Shown: positions 8,713 through 17,825, numbered from the stretch's first letter. The stretch: 64,000 bases of DNA from Salipaludibacillus neizhouensis (GCF_002886185.1 NZ_KZ614147.1:531187-595186), one strand, 5' to 3'. Program-made: numbers and translations. The notes: generated by a model not told the origin, from the sequence alone.

Positions 8713-9870
8713 TTAAAGAGCACCGTAAATAATATTTCGGAGCCGAGGTTGATGATAAGCTTCGAAGTTTGGCAGCATCTGCTGCATGTACACGGCCGAT
8801 AATTTTTCTTTCGGATCTATGAGAACCCAAGTCCCTGCTAAACCTGACCATCCGAATTCACCAATAGAGCTATTTGTGCCAGCTAAGGATGGATTTATAA
8901 GTACACGAACTCCTAAGCCATAGCCATATCCAACTAAATACGGCCAATTAAAGTATGTCAATTGTTCAGGCTCTAAGTGGTTGGTTGCCATTAATTGAAT
9001 CGTTTTCTTCCCTAATAATCTCACTCCATCTAACTCACCGCCATTCGCCAGTACTTGTGCGAAACGACTATAGTCCCTGATCGTAGAAAGTAATCCGGCA
9101 CCGCCACTTTCAAACAGTGATTTAGGATGGAAATGTCTATCGAGGTTTGTTTCTTTCATCATGTCCCCAGATTCATCAAGGGTATACAATGTGCAGAGGC
9201 GATGTTTTTTTTCTTCGGTGAGCCTAAAAGAAGTATCGTTCATATGTAAAGGATCAAATATTTCGTCTTTTAAAAACGCTCCAAGTTTTTTACCTGAGAC
9301 TACTTCTATGAAGGCAGCCAAAACATCGTGACTAAAGCCATACCGCCATTGTGTTCCAGGATCGAAGGCTAATGGAATGGAAGCTAATATTTTAGAAAGG
9401 TCTCTTAGCTGTAGATTTTCTTGTTGATCTGATATTGAAGCAAGTTCTTTTTGAACATGTCTTTCCGTTTCATCGCCATCTCCTTCATAAGTTAAACCAG
9501 AGGACATTGTAAAGAGGTCTTTTATATGAATGGATCTAGATGAGGGAGAAGTATATACATCTCCTTTTTCGTCGGTACGATAAACTTGTGGATTTTTAAA
9601 CTCTGGTAAGTACTTCTCCAGTGGTTCATTTAAGAGGTACAAGCCACGCTCATAAAGGATTAATGCAGCAACGCAAGTGACGACTTTGGTCATCGAATAG
9701 ATTCGGTAAATGTTATCAGGTGATATTTCATTTTCTGACTCCATGTCAGCTAAACCAATGTAATCCTCAAATACATTTTCTCCTTGATACGTTACCGTCA
9801 TGGCACATCCTGCGGGTCCATTAGCCACAAAGTCTTTTAATAATGGTTGTAAATTATTTAACTCCTTCAT
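8713..9870 (-). CDS. Serine hydrolase, class C beta-lactamase family (esterase/penicillin-binding-like)
   Basis: A 385-residue protein of the beta-lactamase/transpeptidase-like fold. The nucleophile motif SxxK is seen as SMTK near residue 59, and YGFS near residue 180 is the likely tyrosine motif. GEFGWSGLAGTW near residue 337 replaces the KTG-like strand. Members include EstB-type esterases and DD-peptidase-like proteins. No signal peptide is visible, so a cytoplasmic esterase/amidase role is more likely than antibiotic resistance. Substrate unknown. Confidence 0.85.
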   Translation of the reverse strand: MKELNNLQPLLKDFVANGPAGCAMTVTYQGENVFEDYIGLADMESENEISPDNIYRIYSMTKVVTCVAALILYERGLYLLNEPLEKYLPEFKNPQVYRTDEKGDVYTSPSSRSIHIKDLFTMSSGLTYEGDGDETERHVQKELASISDQQENLQLRDLSKILASIPLAFDPGTQWRYGFSHDVLAAFIEVVSGKKLGAFLKDEIFDPLHMNDTSFRLTEEKKHRLCTLYTLDESGDMMKETNLDRHFHPKSLFESGGAGLLSTIRDYSRFAQVLANGGELDGVRLLGKKTIQLMATNHLEPEQLTYFNWPYLVGYGYGLGVRVLINPSLAGTNSSIGEFGWSGLAGTWVLIDPKEKLSAVYMQQMLPNFEAYHQPRLRNIIYGAL

Positions 9871-10041
9871 TATGATATACCCTCCTATACATTGGTTTAG
9901 TTTACATTTTATTGTACCATTTAATTGGGGAAATCAGGGTATTTTTGAATGGTATGAGGAATTAAATATGGGTTATAAATTTTGTTTTTAAAGAAAGGGG
10001 CGTGAGAGCTAGGGAGAGGATATACAATTTTAAATAATTAT

Positions 10042-11061
10042 TTATCGAGAAAATCGAATATTAAAAGTAGTTCCTGCTGGACTAGAGTTATAATCAATCT
10101 TTGCATTGTTTCTGTTAGCGATAGAAAAACAAATAGGGACTCCTAAACCAGTTCCTTCATTTTTTGTTGTTATGAAAGGAGTTGCAATATCATCCATCAA
10201 TTCAGGGGGGATACCACACCCTTCATCTTGAATAGACAAGAGAACTTTTCCATTCTCTTCAGTGGTTATAATAAAAACAGATTTTCCGTAATCCATAGCA
10301 TCCAGTGAATTGTTGACCAGGTTCAGTAATAGCTGGCGGATTTCATTTTTATCGACGTTAATACTCGAGATATTGCTTAATTTTAAAATAACTGATTTTC
10401 CTTCTTTTAGTGCCCTCGATTCAAGCAAAGGGAAGATGGTTTCTATTAAGGTGTTTAAATGGGTGCATTCCAGTTTTTCAGGCTTATCTTTGGCAATATC
10501 AAGAAATTCGGTAATAATATCATTCACACGGTTTACCTCGTCAATCATTAAGTTGAAAATGCTTTTGTGGTCATTTAGGGTTTCGTTTTCTGCCATCAGT
10601 TGTAAAAAACCTTTGACACTTGTCATTGGGTTTCTAACTTCATGCGCAACACCTGCAGCCATTTCTCCAATGACCTTTAATTTTTCGTAGTGCTGTTTCT
10701 GTTTTTCACTCTTTTTCCGATCTGTAATATCACTGAACATGACAAATAGCCCAGTTGAATTAGGGAATACTTTAACTTCAAGCCAGTCTTTACTATACAA
10801 GCCTATCATTTCGAAGGTGGCTGGTTTCTGGTGTTCATATACTTGAAGAAATTTTTCATGTATATGGGTATCTTTATACTTAGGCAAAGCTTCCCAAATA
10901 CTCATTCCTATCAGATCTTCGTTGTTTTCAACAAGAAAGGGCTTAGCGGCCTTATTAATAAACTCTATTTCCCAATCAGAGTTTAGAAAAAAAGATGCCT
11001 CAGAGATACTTTCCAATACCTGAACCATATCTATTTTATATTTAAATGAAGCAGGGCCCAT
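10042..11061 (-). CDS. PAS-domain sensor histidine kinase, NtrB/KinE-like
   Basis: A 339-residue cytoplasmic kinase. One PAS domain (about residues 10-110) leads into HisKA with the phospho-acceptor in GVAHEVRNPMTSVKG. The ATPase domain then shows the N box NLVNNSLDAM, G1 DEGCGIP and G2 GTGLGVPICFSI. No membrane segments are seen, so the signal is sensed in the cytoplasm. No response regulator gene is adjacent; in Bacillus such orphan kinases often feed the sporulation phosphorelay, which is inference here. Confidence 0.9.
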   Translation of the reverse strand: MGPASFKYKIDMVQVLESISEASFFLNSDWEIEFINKAAKPFLVENNEDLIGMSIWEALPKYKDTHIHEKFLQVYEHQKPATFEMIGLYSKDWLEVKVFPNSTGLFVMFSDITDRKKSEKQKQHYEKLKVIGEMAAGVAHEVRNPMTSVKGFLQLMAENETLNDHKSIFNLMIDEVNRVNDIITEFLDIAKDKPEKLECTHLNTLIETIFPLLESRALKEGKSVILKLSNISSINVDKNEIRQLLLNLVNNSLDAMDYGKSVFIITTEENGKVLLSIQDEGCGIPPELMDDIATPFITTKNEGTGLGVPICFSIANRNNAKIDYNSSPAGTTFNIRFSR

Positions 11062-11260
11062 TTAGTATCGCCACCTCGTTTTCTAGATTTTCTATACAAT
11101 GCAATAAACGTATCATAATTTAGAATGGTTTTATATTAAAACTTTCAAAAAAAGATTTAGACATAAGATATGATTATATTTATTCCATAAAAAGGGGTAA
11201 AAACCCTTTAAAAAATGAAAAATATCTTAAAATAGTATATCTTTTTACTTAGAGATTTCT

Positions 11261-12010
11261 TTACTGTAATAACACATTTTTTGCTTTCAAAAATTCTGTC
11301 CATTTTCTTAAGGGTATTTCATCTGTAATCAGCACGTTCACTTTTTTGAAATCGAGCAGTTTAACGAGAGAATCCTGATCAAACTTAGTAGAGTCTACAA
11401 GCAGAATAACTTTATTTGATTGCTTGACCATTTCTAATTTTATTGCAGCTTCAATATCATCTGCGTCAGAAAGTCCTTTTTGCATCGATAAAGACTTGCA
11501 GCTAATCAAAGTTATGTCGGCATTGAATTGCTGTACAGAATTGATAGTAAGAGGACCGACAAGGGCACTGGAGCGTTCGCGTAATATGCCTCCGGTAGAG
11601 ATGATATTCAAGTTAGAGGAGGAAAGTTCATTCAAGGCACTTACAGAATTAGTGATTACATTTAAATCTTTGGTTGTGTTCGTTAAGTACTTTAATGCTT
11701 CATGTACTGTCGAACTTGAATCAGCCATGACCGACATTCCGGAAACAATATAACGCTCTAAGCGGGTTGCGATGACTTTCTTTTTATCTAAATTCCTGGT
11801 GTGCCTTGTAGTATAGGGAAGGTCATCTGCACTATTAAGCATTGCTCCCCCGTAACTTCTTTGGGCAACGCCTTCTTTTTCCAATTTTTCGAGATCTCGA
11901 CGAACTGTTTCCTCTGAAACCTCAAATTCATTAGCTAGTTCCTTAACGTTAACTTTTCTATCAACATACAATTTATTTAAAATGACGTTTTTACGTTCAA
12001 AACCCTTCAT
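11261..12010 (-). CDS. DeoR-family transcriptional regulator, candidate rhamnose repressor
   Basis: A 249-residue regulator with an N-terminal DeoR winged helix (VNVKELANEFEVSEETVRRDLEKLEKEG) and a C-terminal sugar-phosphate sensor domain. ATG at 12010 is chosen because AAGGAG precedes it; an in-frame upstream extension of eight residues lacks this. It is divergent from rhaD, and a 17-bp-arm perfect inverted repeat lies between them, so it most likely controls rhaD and itself. In Bacillus subtilis rhamnose genes are controlled by a DeoR-type protein (RhaR), which supports the inference. Confidence 0.85.
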   Translation of the reverse strand: MKGFERKNVILNKLYVDRKVNVKELANEFEVSEETVRRDLEKLEKEGVAQRSYGGAMLNSADDLPYTTRHTRNLDKKKVIATRLERYIVSGMSVMADSSSTVHEALKYLTNTTKDLNVITNSVSALNELSSSNLNIISTGGILRERSSALVGPLTINSVQQFNADITLISCKSLSMQKGLSDADDIEAAIKLEMVKQSNKVILLVDSTKFDQDSLVKLLDFKKVNVLITDEIPLRKWTEFLKAKNVLLQ

Positions 12011-12086
12011 TTGACCAACTCCTTTGCTTCTCAATTTTAATCTATTTTTTTGTTAAATGAAACAACTTTGTGACACTCTGTCAATT

Positions 12087-12129
12087 AAAACCACAACAAA
12101 CAAATATTAATATTGTTTGTTGTGGTTTT
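12087..12129. promoter_or_regulatory. Long perfect inverted repeat, candidate DeoR operator
   Basis: AAAACCACAACAAACAA and TTGTTTGTTGTGGTTTT form 17-bp perfect arms around a 9-nt AT-only centre. It lies midway between the divergent deoR-type gene and rhaD. DeoR-family proteins bind long inverted repeats. It could also fold as a hairpin in RNA, but neither gene ends here, so a terminator is unlikely. Confidence 0.6.
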
Positions 12130-12196
12130 CGGAGTTATACTTATGATAGTTAAAGATTTTAAAAATACTATGACATAAAGCCAAGGAGTGATTGAC

Positions 12197-13072
12197 ATGT
12201 TAAATATATTAGAAGCACCTTTTGTAAAGGAAATGCGAGAAGTTACTGGAAACTTATATCGTTTTGGTTGGGATGAGCGAAACGGAGGGAATGTCAGCTA
12301 CTTACTCACGGAAGATAGTCTAGAAAAATATATCGATGTTACCGAAGTGAAAAGAAAAGCAGAGATGAATTTCGATGCTTCAGACCTTGCCGGAAAGTAT
12401 TTCATCGTCACTGGATCTGGAAAGTATTTTCGTAATGTTGAAAAGGACCCCTCTGTCTGTTTAGGAATTATCCGAGTCTCAAACGACGGGAAGTTTTATG
12501 AAGTTCTATGGGGCTTTGAGGATGGGGGAACACCTACAAGTGAATTACCGACACATTTAATGATTCATGCGGCAAGATTAAAAAGAGATCCTAGTCATCG
12601 AATTGTCATACATACGCATACAACAAATATTATTGCGATGACCTTCACTCATGAACTAGATGATCGCGCCTTCTCAAGAACACTATGGCAAATGTGTACG
12701 GAGTGTGTGGTTGTTTTCCCGGAAGGTGTAGGAATTATTCCTTGGATGGTACCGGGGACGGACCAAATTGGAGAAGCGACGGCTAAGAAAATCACGGAAA
12801 ATAATCGTCTCGTTATTTGGCCTCACCACGGCATTTATGGAACGGGAGCAACGATCGATGAAACATTCGGTTTGATTGAAACAGCAGAAAAAGCGGCACA
12901 AGTTTACACAGCTGTTAGAGCTCAAGGTGACATTAAGCAAACGATTACTGACTTGCAACTTTTAGAATTGGCGACTCGTTTTGAAGTAGTTCCTAAAGCA
13001 GGTTATTTAAATGTTGAGTACGGTTATGGGCCTTCCTCCACGAGACCCGAGAGGTCTACTTCTTGTGAATGA
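12197..13072 (+). CDS. rhaD: Rhamnulose-1-phosphate aldolase
   Basis: A 291-residue class II zinc aldolase that would cleave rhamnulose-1-phosphate to dihydroxyacetone phosphate and lactaldehyde. The family motif GWDERNGGNVSYLL opens the protein, HTHTTNI supplies zinc histidines, and WPHHGIYG a later ligand. ATG at 12197 follows AAGGAGTG; the GTG at 12188 lies within that site. The gene is alone: no rhamnose isomerase or kinase is in the window. Its 3' end overlaps the convergent sspH by 49 bp, so the final residues (PSSTRPERSTSCE) look like a random extension. Confidence 0.88.
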   Translation: MLNILEAPFVKEMREVTGNLYRFGWDERNGGNVSYLLTEDSLEKYIDVTEVKRKAEMNFDASDLAGKYFIVTGSGKYFRNVEKDPSVCLGIIRVSNDGKFYEVLWGFEDGGTPTSELPTHLMIHAARLKRDPSHRIVIHTHTTNIIAMTFTHELDDRAFSRTLWQMCTECVVVFPEGVGIIPWMVPGTDQIGEATAKKITENNRLVIWPHHGIYGTGATIDETFGLIETAEKAAQVYTAVRAQGDIKQTITDLQLLELATRFEVVPKAGYLNVEYGYGPSSTRPERSTSCE

Positions 13073-13209
13073 TCCATTTCATCCAATGGAAAAATGGTTG
13101 CCGTATTATTAGCTTCATTTACTTCTTCTATATATACGGGAATTCCGTGATAAGATACGTTGATCATAACTGGTGATTCAATAATTTCCTTTATACGATG
13201 ATTATCCAT
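13024..13209 (-). CDS. sspH: Small acid-soluble spore protein H
   Basis: A 61-residue protein matching the SspH family: KEIIESPVMINVSYHGIPVYI, then IFPLDEMDHSQEVDLSGL. Minor SASPs of this type are made in the forespore and packed into the spore core. A strong AGGAGG precedes the ATG. It overlaps the end of rhaD on the other strand by 49 bp. Expression would be expected from a forespore sigma factor; I could not identify the promoter with confidence. Confidence 0.92.
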   Translation of the reverse strand: MDNHRIKEIIESPVMINVSYHGIPVYIEEVNEANNTATIFPLDEMDHSQEVDLSGLVEEGP

Positions 13210-13433
13210 AACATCCTCCTTGTCATATCTTCCTTGTATTTTTCACGAGATACGAGAAAGTATGAGAGGAGGATTTTGGATGACAGTGAGGATTGAATTA
13301 CACCTTTTTAAGTAACAGACAGTATTGATAATATTTCCTATCGCTTAATGATTCCATCGGCGGATTTATTGGTGTGAAATGCATAGACGAAATCAAGTTA
13401 TAAATATATAATATGACTAAATATATAATCTGA

Positions 13434-13512
13434 AAAAGGCAAACTTCACCGAAAGGGAAGGACGCAAAGCCATGAGCCTAAATGCTTATCAAAGCAGATG
13501 GTTGTCAGGTTC
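13434..13512 (+). ncRNA. Cyclic-di-GMP-I (GEMM-I) riboswitch aptamer
   Basis: The GEMM hallmarks are present in order: AAAGGCAAAC, a short helix closed by a GAAA tetraloop, GGACGCAAAGCC, GAGCCTAAATGC, and the receptor side GCAGATGGTTGTCAGG. The spacing is right for the c-di-GMP-I aptamer. Downstream GGGCCCTCTTTTTTAT looks like the tail of a terminator, and TTCCC could also pair with the GGGGGAA ribosome site, so the expression platform is unresolved. It controls the secreted protein at 13566. Confidence 0.88.
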
Positions 13513-13565
13513 CCGGGCCCTCTTTTTTATGAGCCTCGGCTTACAGAATAGGGGGAATTTTTGTT

Positions 13566-14435
13566 ATGAAGAAAATTGTGATGGTGGTAGTTTTGATTTT
13601 TATAATTGCCGGAAGTATATCTTTTAATGTCCATGCATTAGATAAACAAGACAGAGCCACATGGTTATGGAATCCATGGATGTTTGCGAATGATGAAGAT
13701 GGAACTGTCACTTTCCTTGAAAGTAAAAACGTGAACAAGGTTTATGTTCAAATCGATCAGGAAATGTCGATCCCTGACTATCAAAGCTTTATTGAAAAAG
13801 CATCAGCAAAAGGAATAAGTATATATGCTTTAGATGGGGCACCTGATTGGGTTGCACCAAAAGGAGCACGTAATCAGTCTAAGATGTTATCATGGCTTGA
13901 GAATTACCAACAAGAATCCTCTACTGCCCAAGCATTTGCAGGTGTTCATTTGGATGTCGAGCCTTATTTATACAGCGGGTGGAGTAAAAACCAAGCAAAG
14001 ACAGTAACAGCATTTCAATCCTTGTTAACAGATGCAAAGACAAGAACGGAATCATTGGGTCTACCGTTGGAAGTAGATCTGCCATTCTGGTTTGATGAAA
14101 TTACTTATAAAAACTCTTTCGGAAAAGGAATTCTTGCGGAGTGGGTCATTGCTAACATGGATAGCGTTACCATTATGGCCTATCGTGATTCTGCTCCGAT
14201 GATCATAGATATTGTCAAAAATGAAGTAGCTTATGCTGGCCAGCACGGAACAGCACTTGTTATTGGCGTGGAAACTGGTCAAACCAGGGAAGGGGACAGG
14301 ATTACGTTTTATGAAGAAGGAGAAACATATATGAACCAGCAACTTGAAATGGTTAATAATCATTATGCAAATTATCCCGGTTTTAATGGTATAGGAATTC
14401 ATCATGTCGACAGCTGGAAGAACATAAAACCTTAA
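13566..14435 (+). CDS. Secreted protein of unknown function under c-di-GMP control (TIM-barrel-like)
   Basis: A 289-residue protein with a signal peptide (MKKIVMVVVLIFIIAGSISF, likely cleaved after NVHA). The mature part shows features of a barrel hydrolase: WLWNPWMF, GVHLDVEPYLYSGW with acidic residues at a strand end, and VTIMAYRD. I do not recognise a named glycoside hydrolase family. The upstream riboswitch suggests a role in the motile-to-sessile change, for example acting on surface polymers. Substrate unknown. A terminator follows. Confidence 0.7.
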   Translation: MKKIVMVVVLIFIIAGSISFNVHALDKQDRATWLWNPWMFANDEDGTVTFLESKNVNKVYVQIDQEMSIPDYQSFIEKASAKGISIYALDGAPDWVAPKGARNQSKMLSWLENYQQESSTAQAFAGVHLDVEPYLYSGWSKNQAKTVTAFQSLLTDAKTRTESLGLPLEVDLPFWFDEITYKNSFGKGILAEWVIANMDSVTIMAYRDSAPMIIDIVKNEVAYAGQHGTALVIGVETGQTREGDRITFYEEGETYMNQQLEMVNNHYANYPGFNGIGIHHVDSWKNIKP

Positions 14436-14443
14436 TATTACTA

Positions 14444-14476
14444 AGTAGTGCCTGTTATTTAGGTGCTACTTTTTTT
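14444..14476 (+). terminator. Intrinsic terminator after the c-di-GMP-controlled gene
   Basis: AGTAGTGCC pairs with GGTGCTACT (two G-U pairs), followed by a run of seven T. Confidence 0.8.
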
Positions 14477-14617
14477 GGTTTTAGGAGGTAAGGTAACGAA
14501 ATGCGCAGAACCCCATGAAACGAAAAAACTTGAAATGGCAGCTATTCTGCATCGATAAGTCATTACTGTTAAAATAAGGTGTAAACTAAACTAACGAAAA
14601 TGAAAAAGGTGTTGCAA

Positions 14618-15742
14618 TTGAAATCATATATAGTGGTCGGTGCAGGTATTCTAGGAGCTTCAACGGCGTATCATTTGGCAAAGACTGGGGCTCATGTAAC
14701 GATTGTTGACCGCGGGGAACCGGGACAAGCAACAGGGGCGGCTGCAGGAATTATTTGTCCTTGGATGACAAGGCGTCGCAATAAAGCATGGTACCAGCTC
14801 GTGAAAAAAGGTGCTGCATTTTATCCGAAACTAATCGAGGAGCTAAAAGCACTAGGCGAGACCGAAACAGGCTATGCAAATGTAGGTGCTATCCGACTGC
14901 ATAAAGACGAAAAGAAACTAGATCAAGTGCTTGAAATCGCATTAAAAAGAAAAGTAGATGCTCCAGAAATGGGAGAAGTCAGAAAGCTTTCTCCAGCAGA
15001 AACAAAAGCATTATTTCCTCCACTTCATCCTGAATACGGATCGATTCATATCAGTGGTGGTGCACATGTTAACGGAAGTGTATTATGCAGCTCTTTAATT
15101 CAAGCTGCGAAAGCGCATGGGGCAAAAATCATCCATGGAAATGTAAACTTAATTGAAGAAGGTCAGAGGATTAAAGGTGTGACTATTCAGGGAGAAAAGT
15201 GGTACGGGGACAAAGTTATTGTGACAGGTGGTGCCTGGGCTAAAGAGTTGCTAAAGCCACTTCGCCTCGATTTTAGCTTAAGACCGCAAAAGGCGCAAAT
15301 TATCCACCTGGATCTTCCAGGAGCGGAGACTGGAGATTGGCCGGTAGTTATCCCTCCAGGAAATCATTATTTACTCTCATTTGAGGGGGGGCGCCTAGTC
15401 GCAGGTGCAACCCACGAAGACCACGCTGGTTTTGATCCCCGGGTGACAGTAGGAGGAGTGAACGATATTTTGGAAAAACTGCTTGAGACGGCACCGGGTT
15501 TAAGTGAAAGCACGTTCGTAGAAACACGAGTAGGTTTTCGCCCGATCACACCGGATTCTGTACCTGTAATGGGCGAGTGGCCACCTTATGAAGGCTTGCT
15601 CATTGCAAACGGACTTGGAGCATCGGGTCTGACAGCAGGCCCCTATCTTGGAAGCCAGCTTGCCAATTTAGCACTAGAAAAGGAACTGGAAGTGAATTTA
15701 GGTGATTACGCCTTGTCAAAAGCAATTCAAGTGATGGAATAG
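14618..15742 (+). CDS. FAD-dependent amino acid oxidase/dehydrogenase (DadA/DAO family)
   Basis: A 374-residue flavoenzyme expected to oxidise a D-amino acid or secondary amine. The dinucleotide fold is at the very N-terminus (YIVVGAGILGASTAYHLA). The C-terminal DAO signature is VGFRPITPDSVPVMG followed by IANGLGASGLTAGPYLG. I prefer TTG at 14618, which has AAGGTG six bases upstream and puts the Rossmann fold directly at the start; an ATG at 14600 in the same frame lacks a ribosome site. It is a single gene with its own terminator. Confidence 0.85.
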   Translation: MKSYIVVGAGILGASTAYHLAKTGAHVTIVDRGEPGQATGAAAGIICPWMTRRRNKAWYQLVKKGAAFYPKLIEELKALGETETGYANVGAIRLHKDEKKLDQVLEIALKRKVDAPEMGEVRKLSPAETKALFPPLHPEYGSIHISGGAHVNGSVLCSSLIQAAKAHGAKIIHGNVNLIEEGQRIKGVTIQGEKWYGDKVIVTGGAWAKELLKPLRLDFSLRPQKAQIIHLDLPGAETGDWPVVIPPGNHYLLSFEGGRLVAGATHEDHAGFDPRVTVGGVNDILEKLLETAPGLSESTFVETRVGFRPITPDSVPVMGEWPPYEGLLIANGLGASGLTAGPYLGSQLANLALEKELEVNLGDYALSKAIQVME

Positions 15743-15786
15743 ACCTTGTGCTCTATGATCCATTATGTTGGGGTTACCTAACATAT

Positions 15787-15831
15787 TCAGATAGGAGGTG
15801 ACTTAATAGTTACCACTTATCTGATTTTTTT
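15787..15831 (+). terminator. Intrinsic terminator after the DadA-like gene
   Basis: TCAGATA / TATCTGA outer stem with an inner GGTGAC / GTTACC stem, followed by TTTTTTT. Confidence 0.8.
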
Positions 15832-15863
15832 GCGATTACTTGATAAATGTACTTAGTTTTAAA

Positions 15864-16586
15864 TCAATAAAATACGACTCCGGTTAGAACAACAAATAAT
15901 ATACTAGTAATGATTTCTACCATTCCAATCTTCATTGGCTTTAGCATCGTTTTGCGCGGAAAAAAAACAGTTCTAAGTAATGAACCGACAAATAATAGAG
16001 AGAGACCAGCAAAACCAAATAGAAGAGGCATGATAAGTAATAAACTATGATAACTATAATTAAACATTTGAAAATACCTATTTTTACGTTCTCTAATTAG
16101 TGATTTCACATGGAGAACACTTGCCGTAAAAAATAGAACGGAAAGTATGAAAAGCACCCATGCTGTAAGGTTAACCGATTGCTCACCGATATAATAAGCC
16201 ATGAGAGTAAGTGTAGAAAGTCCGATAATAGCACTGAGGTCATTAATAAAGAGACGCTCTTTCTTTTTTTTAGCGAAGTAAATATTTAAAGTGAAAAAAG
16301 GAGTCGCAAGCACTATGATTAATAAAAGAAACGGATACTTAATTAAAACCGGTAGTACACAAACGGCACCAATAAAACCACAAATCAAAATCGGAGGCAA
16401 CACTTCTGCCCCCAGTTTAGGCTGACGAATATAAGCCAGAAAAGGCCCGCTAGAGCAATATACAGTAAAAATTCCTAGAAAGAATAAGATTTGCCACATG
16501 GAAAACGATGTCCCTAATACCCCCAATAGATATGGAACAATAAGCATGGCCCAGGCGCCATGTTCTTTTGGAAGATACCAATTCAT
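15864..16586 (-). CDS. ywiC: YwiC-like membrane protein
   Basis: A 240-residue membrane protein with six to seven hydrophobic spans. The N-terminus MNWYLPKEHGAWAMLIVPYLLG is the YwiC family hallmark. In Bacillus subtilis ywiC lies in the nar-fnr cluster; here it again sits beside fnr and narK. The function is unknown. ATG at 16586 has AAAGGAG upstream; longer in-frame starts would read through the promoter. An FNR-type box at 16652-16667 is centred about 40 bp from the likely start point, so anaerobic induction is expected. Confidence 0.85.
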   Translation of the reverse strand: MNWYLPKEHGAWAMLIVPYLLGVLGTSFSMWQILFFLGIFTVYCSSGPFLAYIRQPKLGAEVLPPILICGFIGAVCVLPVLIKYPFLLLIIVLATPFFTLNIYFAKKKKERLFINDLSAIIGLSTLTLMAYYIGEQSVNLTAWVLFILSVLFFTASVLHVKSLIRERKNRYFQMFNYSYHSLLLIMPLLFGFAGLSLLFVGSLLRTVFFPRKTMLKPMKIGMVEIITSILFVVLTGVVFY

Positions 16587-16651
16587 GATGCATTCTCCTT
16601 TTAATAACATTGATGTCACATTAAATATACTAGGTTTTTCAATAGTTTTGC

Positions 16652-16667
16652 TATGACATAAATCACA
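16652..16667 (-). promoter_or_regulatory. FNR box upstream of ywiC
   Basis: On the minus strand TGTGATTTATGTCATA matches TGTGA-N6-TCACA at nine of ten positions. A TATATT -10 element lies at 16624-16629, placing the box centre near -40.5, the class II position used by Bacillus Fnr. Confidence 0.7.
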
Positions 16668-16771
16668 GTAAGAACATTCTAGGTTAAAAAGTGTGATAAA
16701 AAGCACAGTTTCATTCTCGCGGATTTGGTATCTTTAATCTAAAGAAGTATGAGATTGAGGAGAGATAATTT

Positions 16772-17320
16772 ATGCTTAAAGTGAAACTCTACTATAAAGA
16801 GAATGGAAATAGTGAGGCCGCCTTTCAGAAAGCTGGGTTTTCCAAAGCGAGAGAAGGTTATTTTCTAGACAAAGCATTAAGTAAAAAGAGGGAGTCGGTA
16901 CTAGCGGAACATAAAGAAGATTCGTCTTTTTATCAGTTAATATTTTCTGGTGATTTGACGTTTGAAGATTATCAACACATTCAAGATGCTGTGAAAATAC
17001 TGGCTACAGAGCTTGAGGCAGAAATAGATGATAATCAAGCATTTATGGGATACTTGGAGAATGGAGAAAAAGCTTGTCTTTATTATCATTGGAAAAAATG
17101 GAAAGCTTATTTGTTGAAAGCAAAACATCGGTCTATGGAAGGGCAGAAGATCGAAGTGACGAAAGGAACAGATAAGTGGCAGGGGATCTTGTTGAGTTAT
17201 ACCGATAAAACAGTGAATGATGAGTTCTTCGTAACGGAATGTACCATTCTTGGCACTTCTGGAGAGATCCGAGTTCAAGGAGAAGATCTGCATCTCACTC
17301 CGACTGGAGATTTTCTCTAA
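16772..17320 (+). CDS. Hypothetical protein, 182 aa
   Basis: A soluble, mixed-charge protein divergent from ywiC. No signal peptide, membrane segment or motif that I recognise. The second half is predicted strand-rich (IEVTKGTDKWQGILLSYTD, FFVTECTILGTSGEIRVQ). GAGGAGAG precedes the ATG. The following ABM-domain gene starts 78 bp later and may be co-transcribed. Its location in the nitrate island is the only clue to role. Confidence 0.65.
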   Translation: MLKVKLYYKENGNSEAAFQKAGFSKAREGYFLDKALSKKRESVLAEHKEDSSFYQLIFSGDLTFEDYQHIQDAVKILATELEAEIDDNQAFMGYLENGEKACLYYHWKKWKAYLLKAKHRSMEGQKIEVTKGTDKWQGILLSYTDKTVNDEFFVTECTILGTSGEIRVQGEDLHLTPTGDFL

Positions 17321-17398
17321 AAGGTGCTTTAAATTGGACAGAGGCTAAAGGATATGAAAAGATTATTAGAGATAGACTGGAAGATCGAGGAGGTAGTA

Positions 17399-17692
17399 AT
17401 GATGATAATCATTCATGCACATATTCATGTTAAAAAGGAAGCGCGATCGGACTTTTTAAGGCTCACTGAGGATCTAGTTAAGAATTCTCAAGCAGAAGAA
17501 GGAAACATTAGCTATAAGTTATACGAGGACACCGAGAAATCAAATGTTTTTGTGATGGTAGAAGAGTGGAAAGATGAAGATGCTGTCGAATTTCATTTTG
17601 AGACAGCTCATTTCAAAGCCTTTGGTGAAGCATCTCAGGGGAAATTAGAAGAAGCTCCTGAAGTAGTGAAGTATACTGCTTCAAGGCAATAA
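17399..17692 (+). CDS. Antibiotic biosynthesis monooxygenase (ABM) domain protein
   Basis: A 97-residue single ABM-domain protein (ferredoxin-like fold dimer). Signature elements are IIIHAHIHVKKEARSDFL, NISYKLYEDTEKSNVFVMVEEW and HFKAFG. Such small proteins are quinol monooxygenases (YgiN type), heme-degrading enzymes or unknowns. ATG at 17399 has GAGGAGGT just before it; an upstream in-frame ATG at 17354 has none. Confidence 0.82.
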   Translation: MMIIIHAHIHVKKEARSDFLRLTEDLVKNSQAEEGNISYKLYEDTEKSNVFVMVEEWKDEDAVEFHFETAHFKAFGEASQGKLEEAPEVVKYTASRQ

Positions 17693-17825
17693 TTTAAGAA
17701 ACTAGTATTAAATTCAGGGGAGGGGATGTCTCATGGTCACTTTGAGGAACCCCATTCTGCAATTGACTTCACGCGACGTGTATTAGGTTAAAATAATCAC
17801 AGAGAAAGTTAAGATTAAATCCCTT

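Noticed and set aside
8533-8802. Forward open frame of 89 codons between the PAP2-like and serine hydrolase genes
   Set aside because: It overlaps the 3' end of the serine hydrolase and the inverted repeat; no ribosome site or family features.
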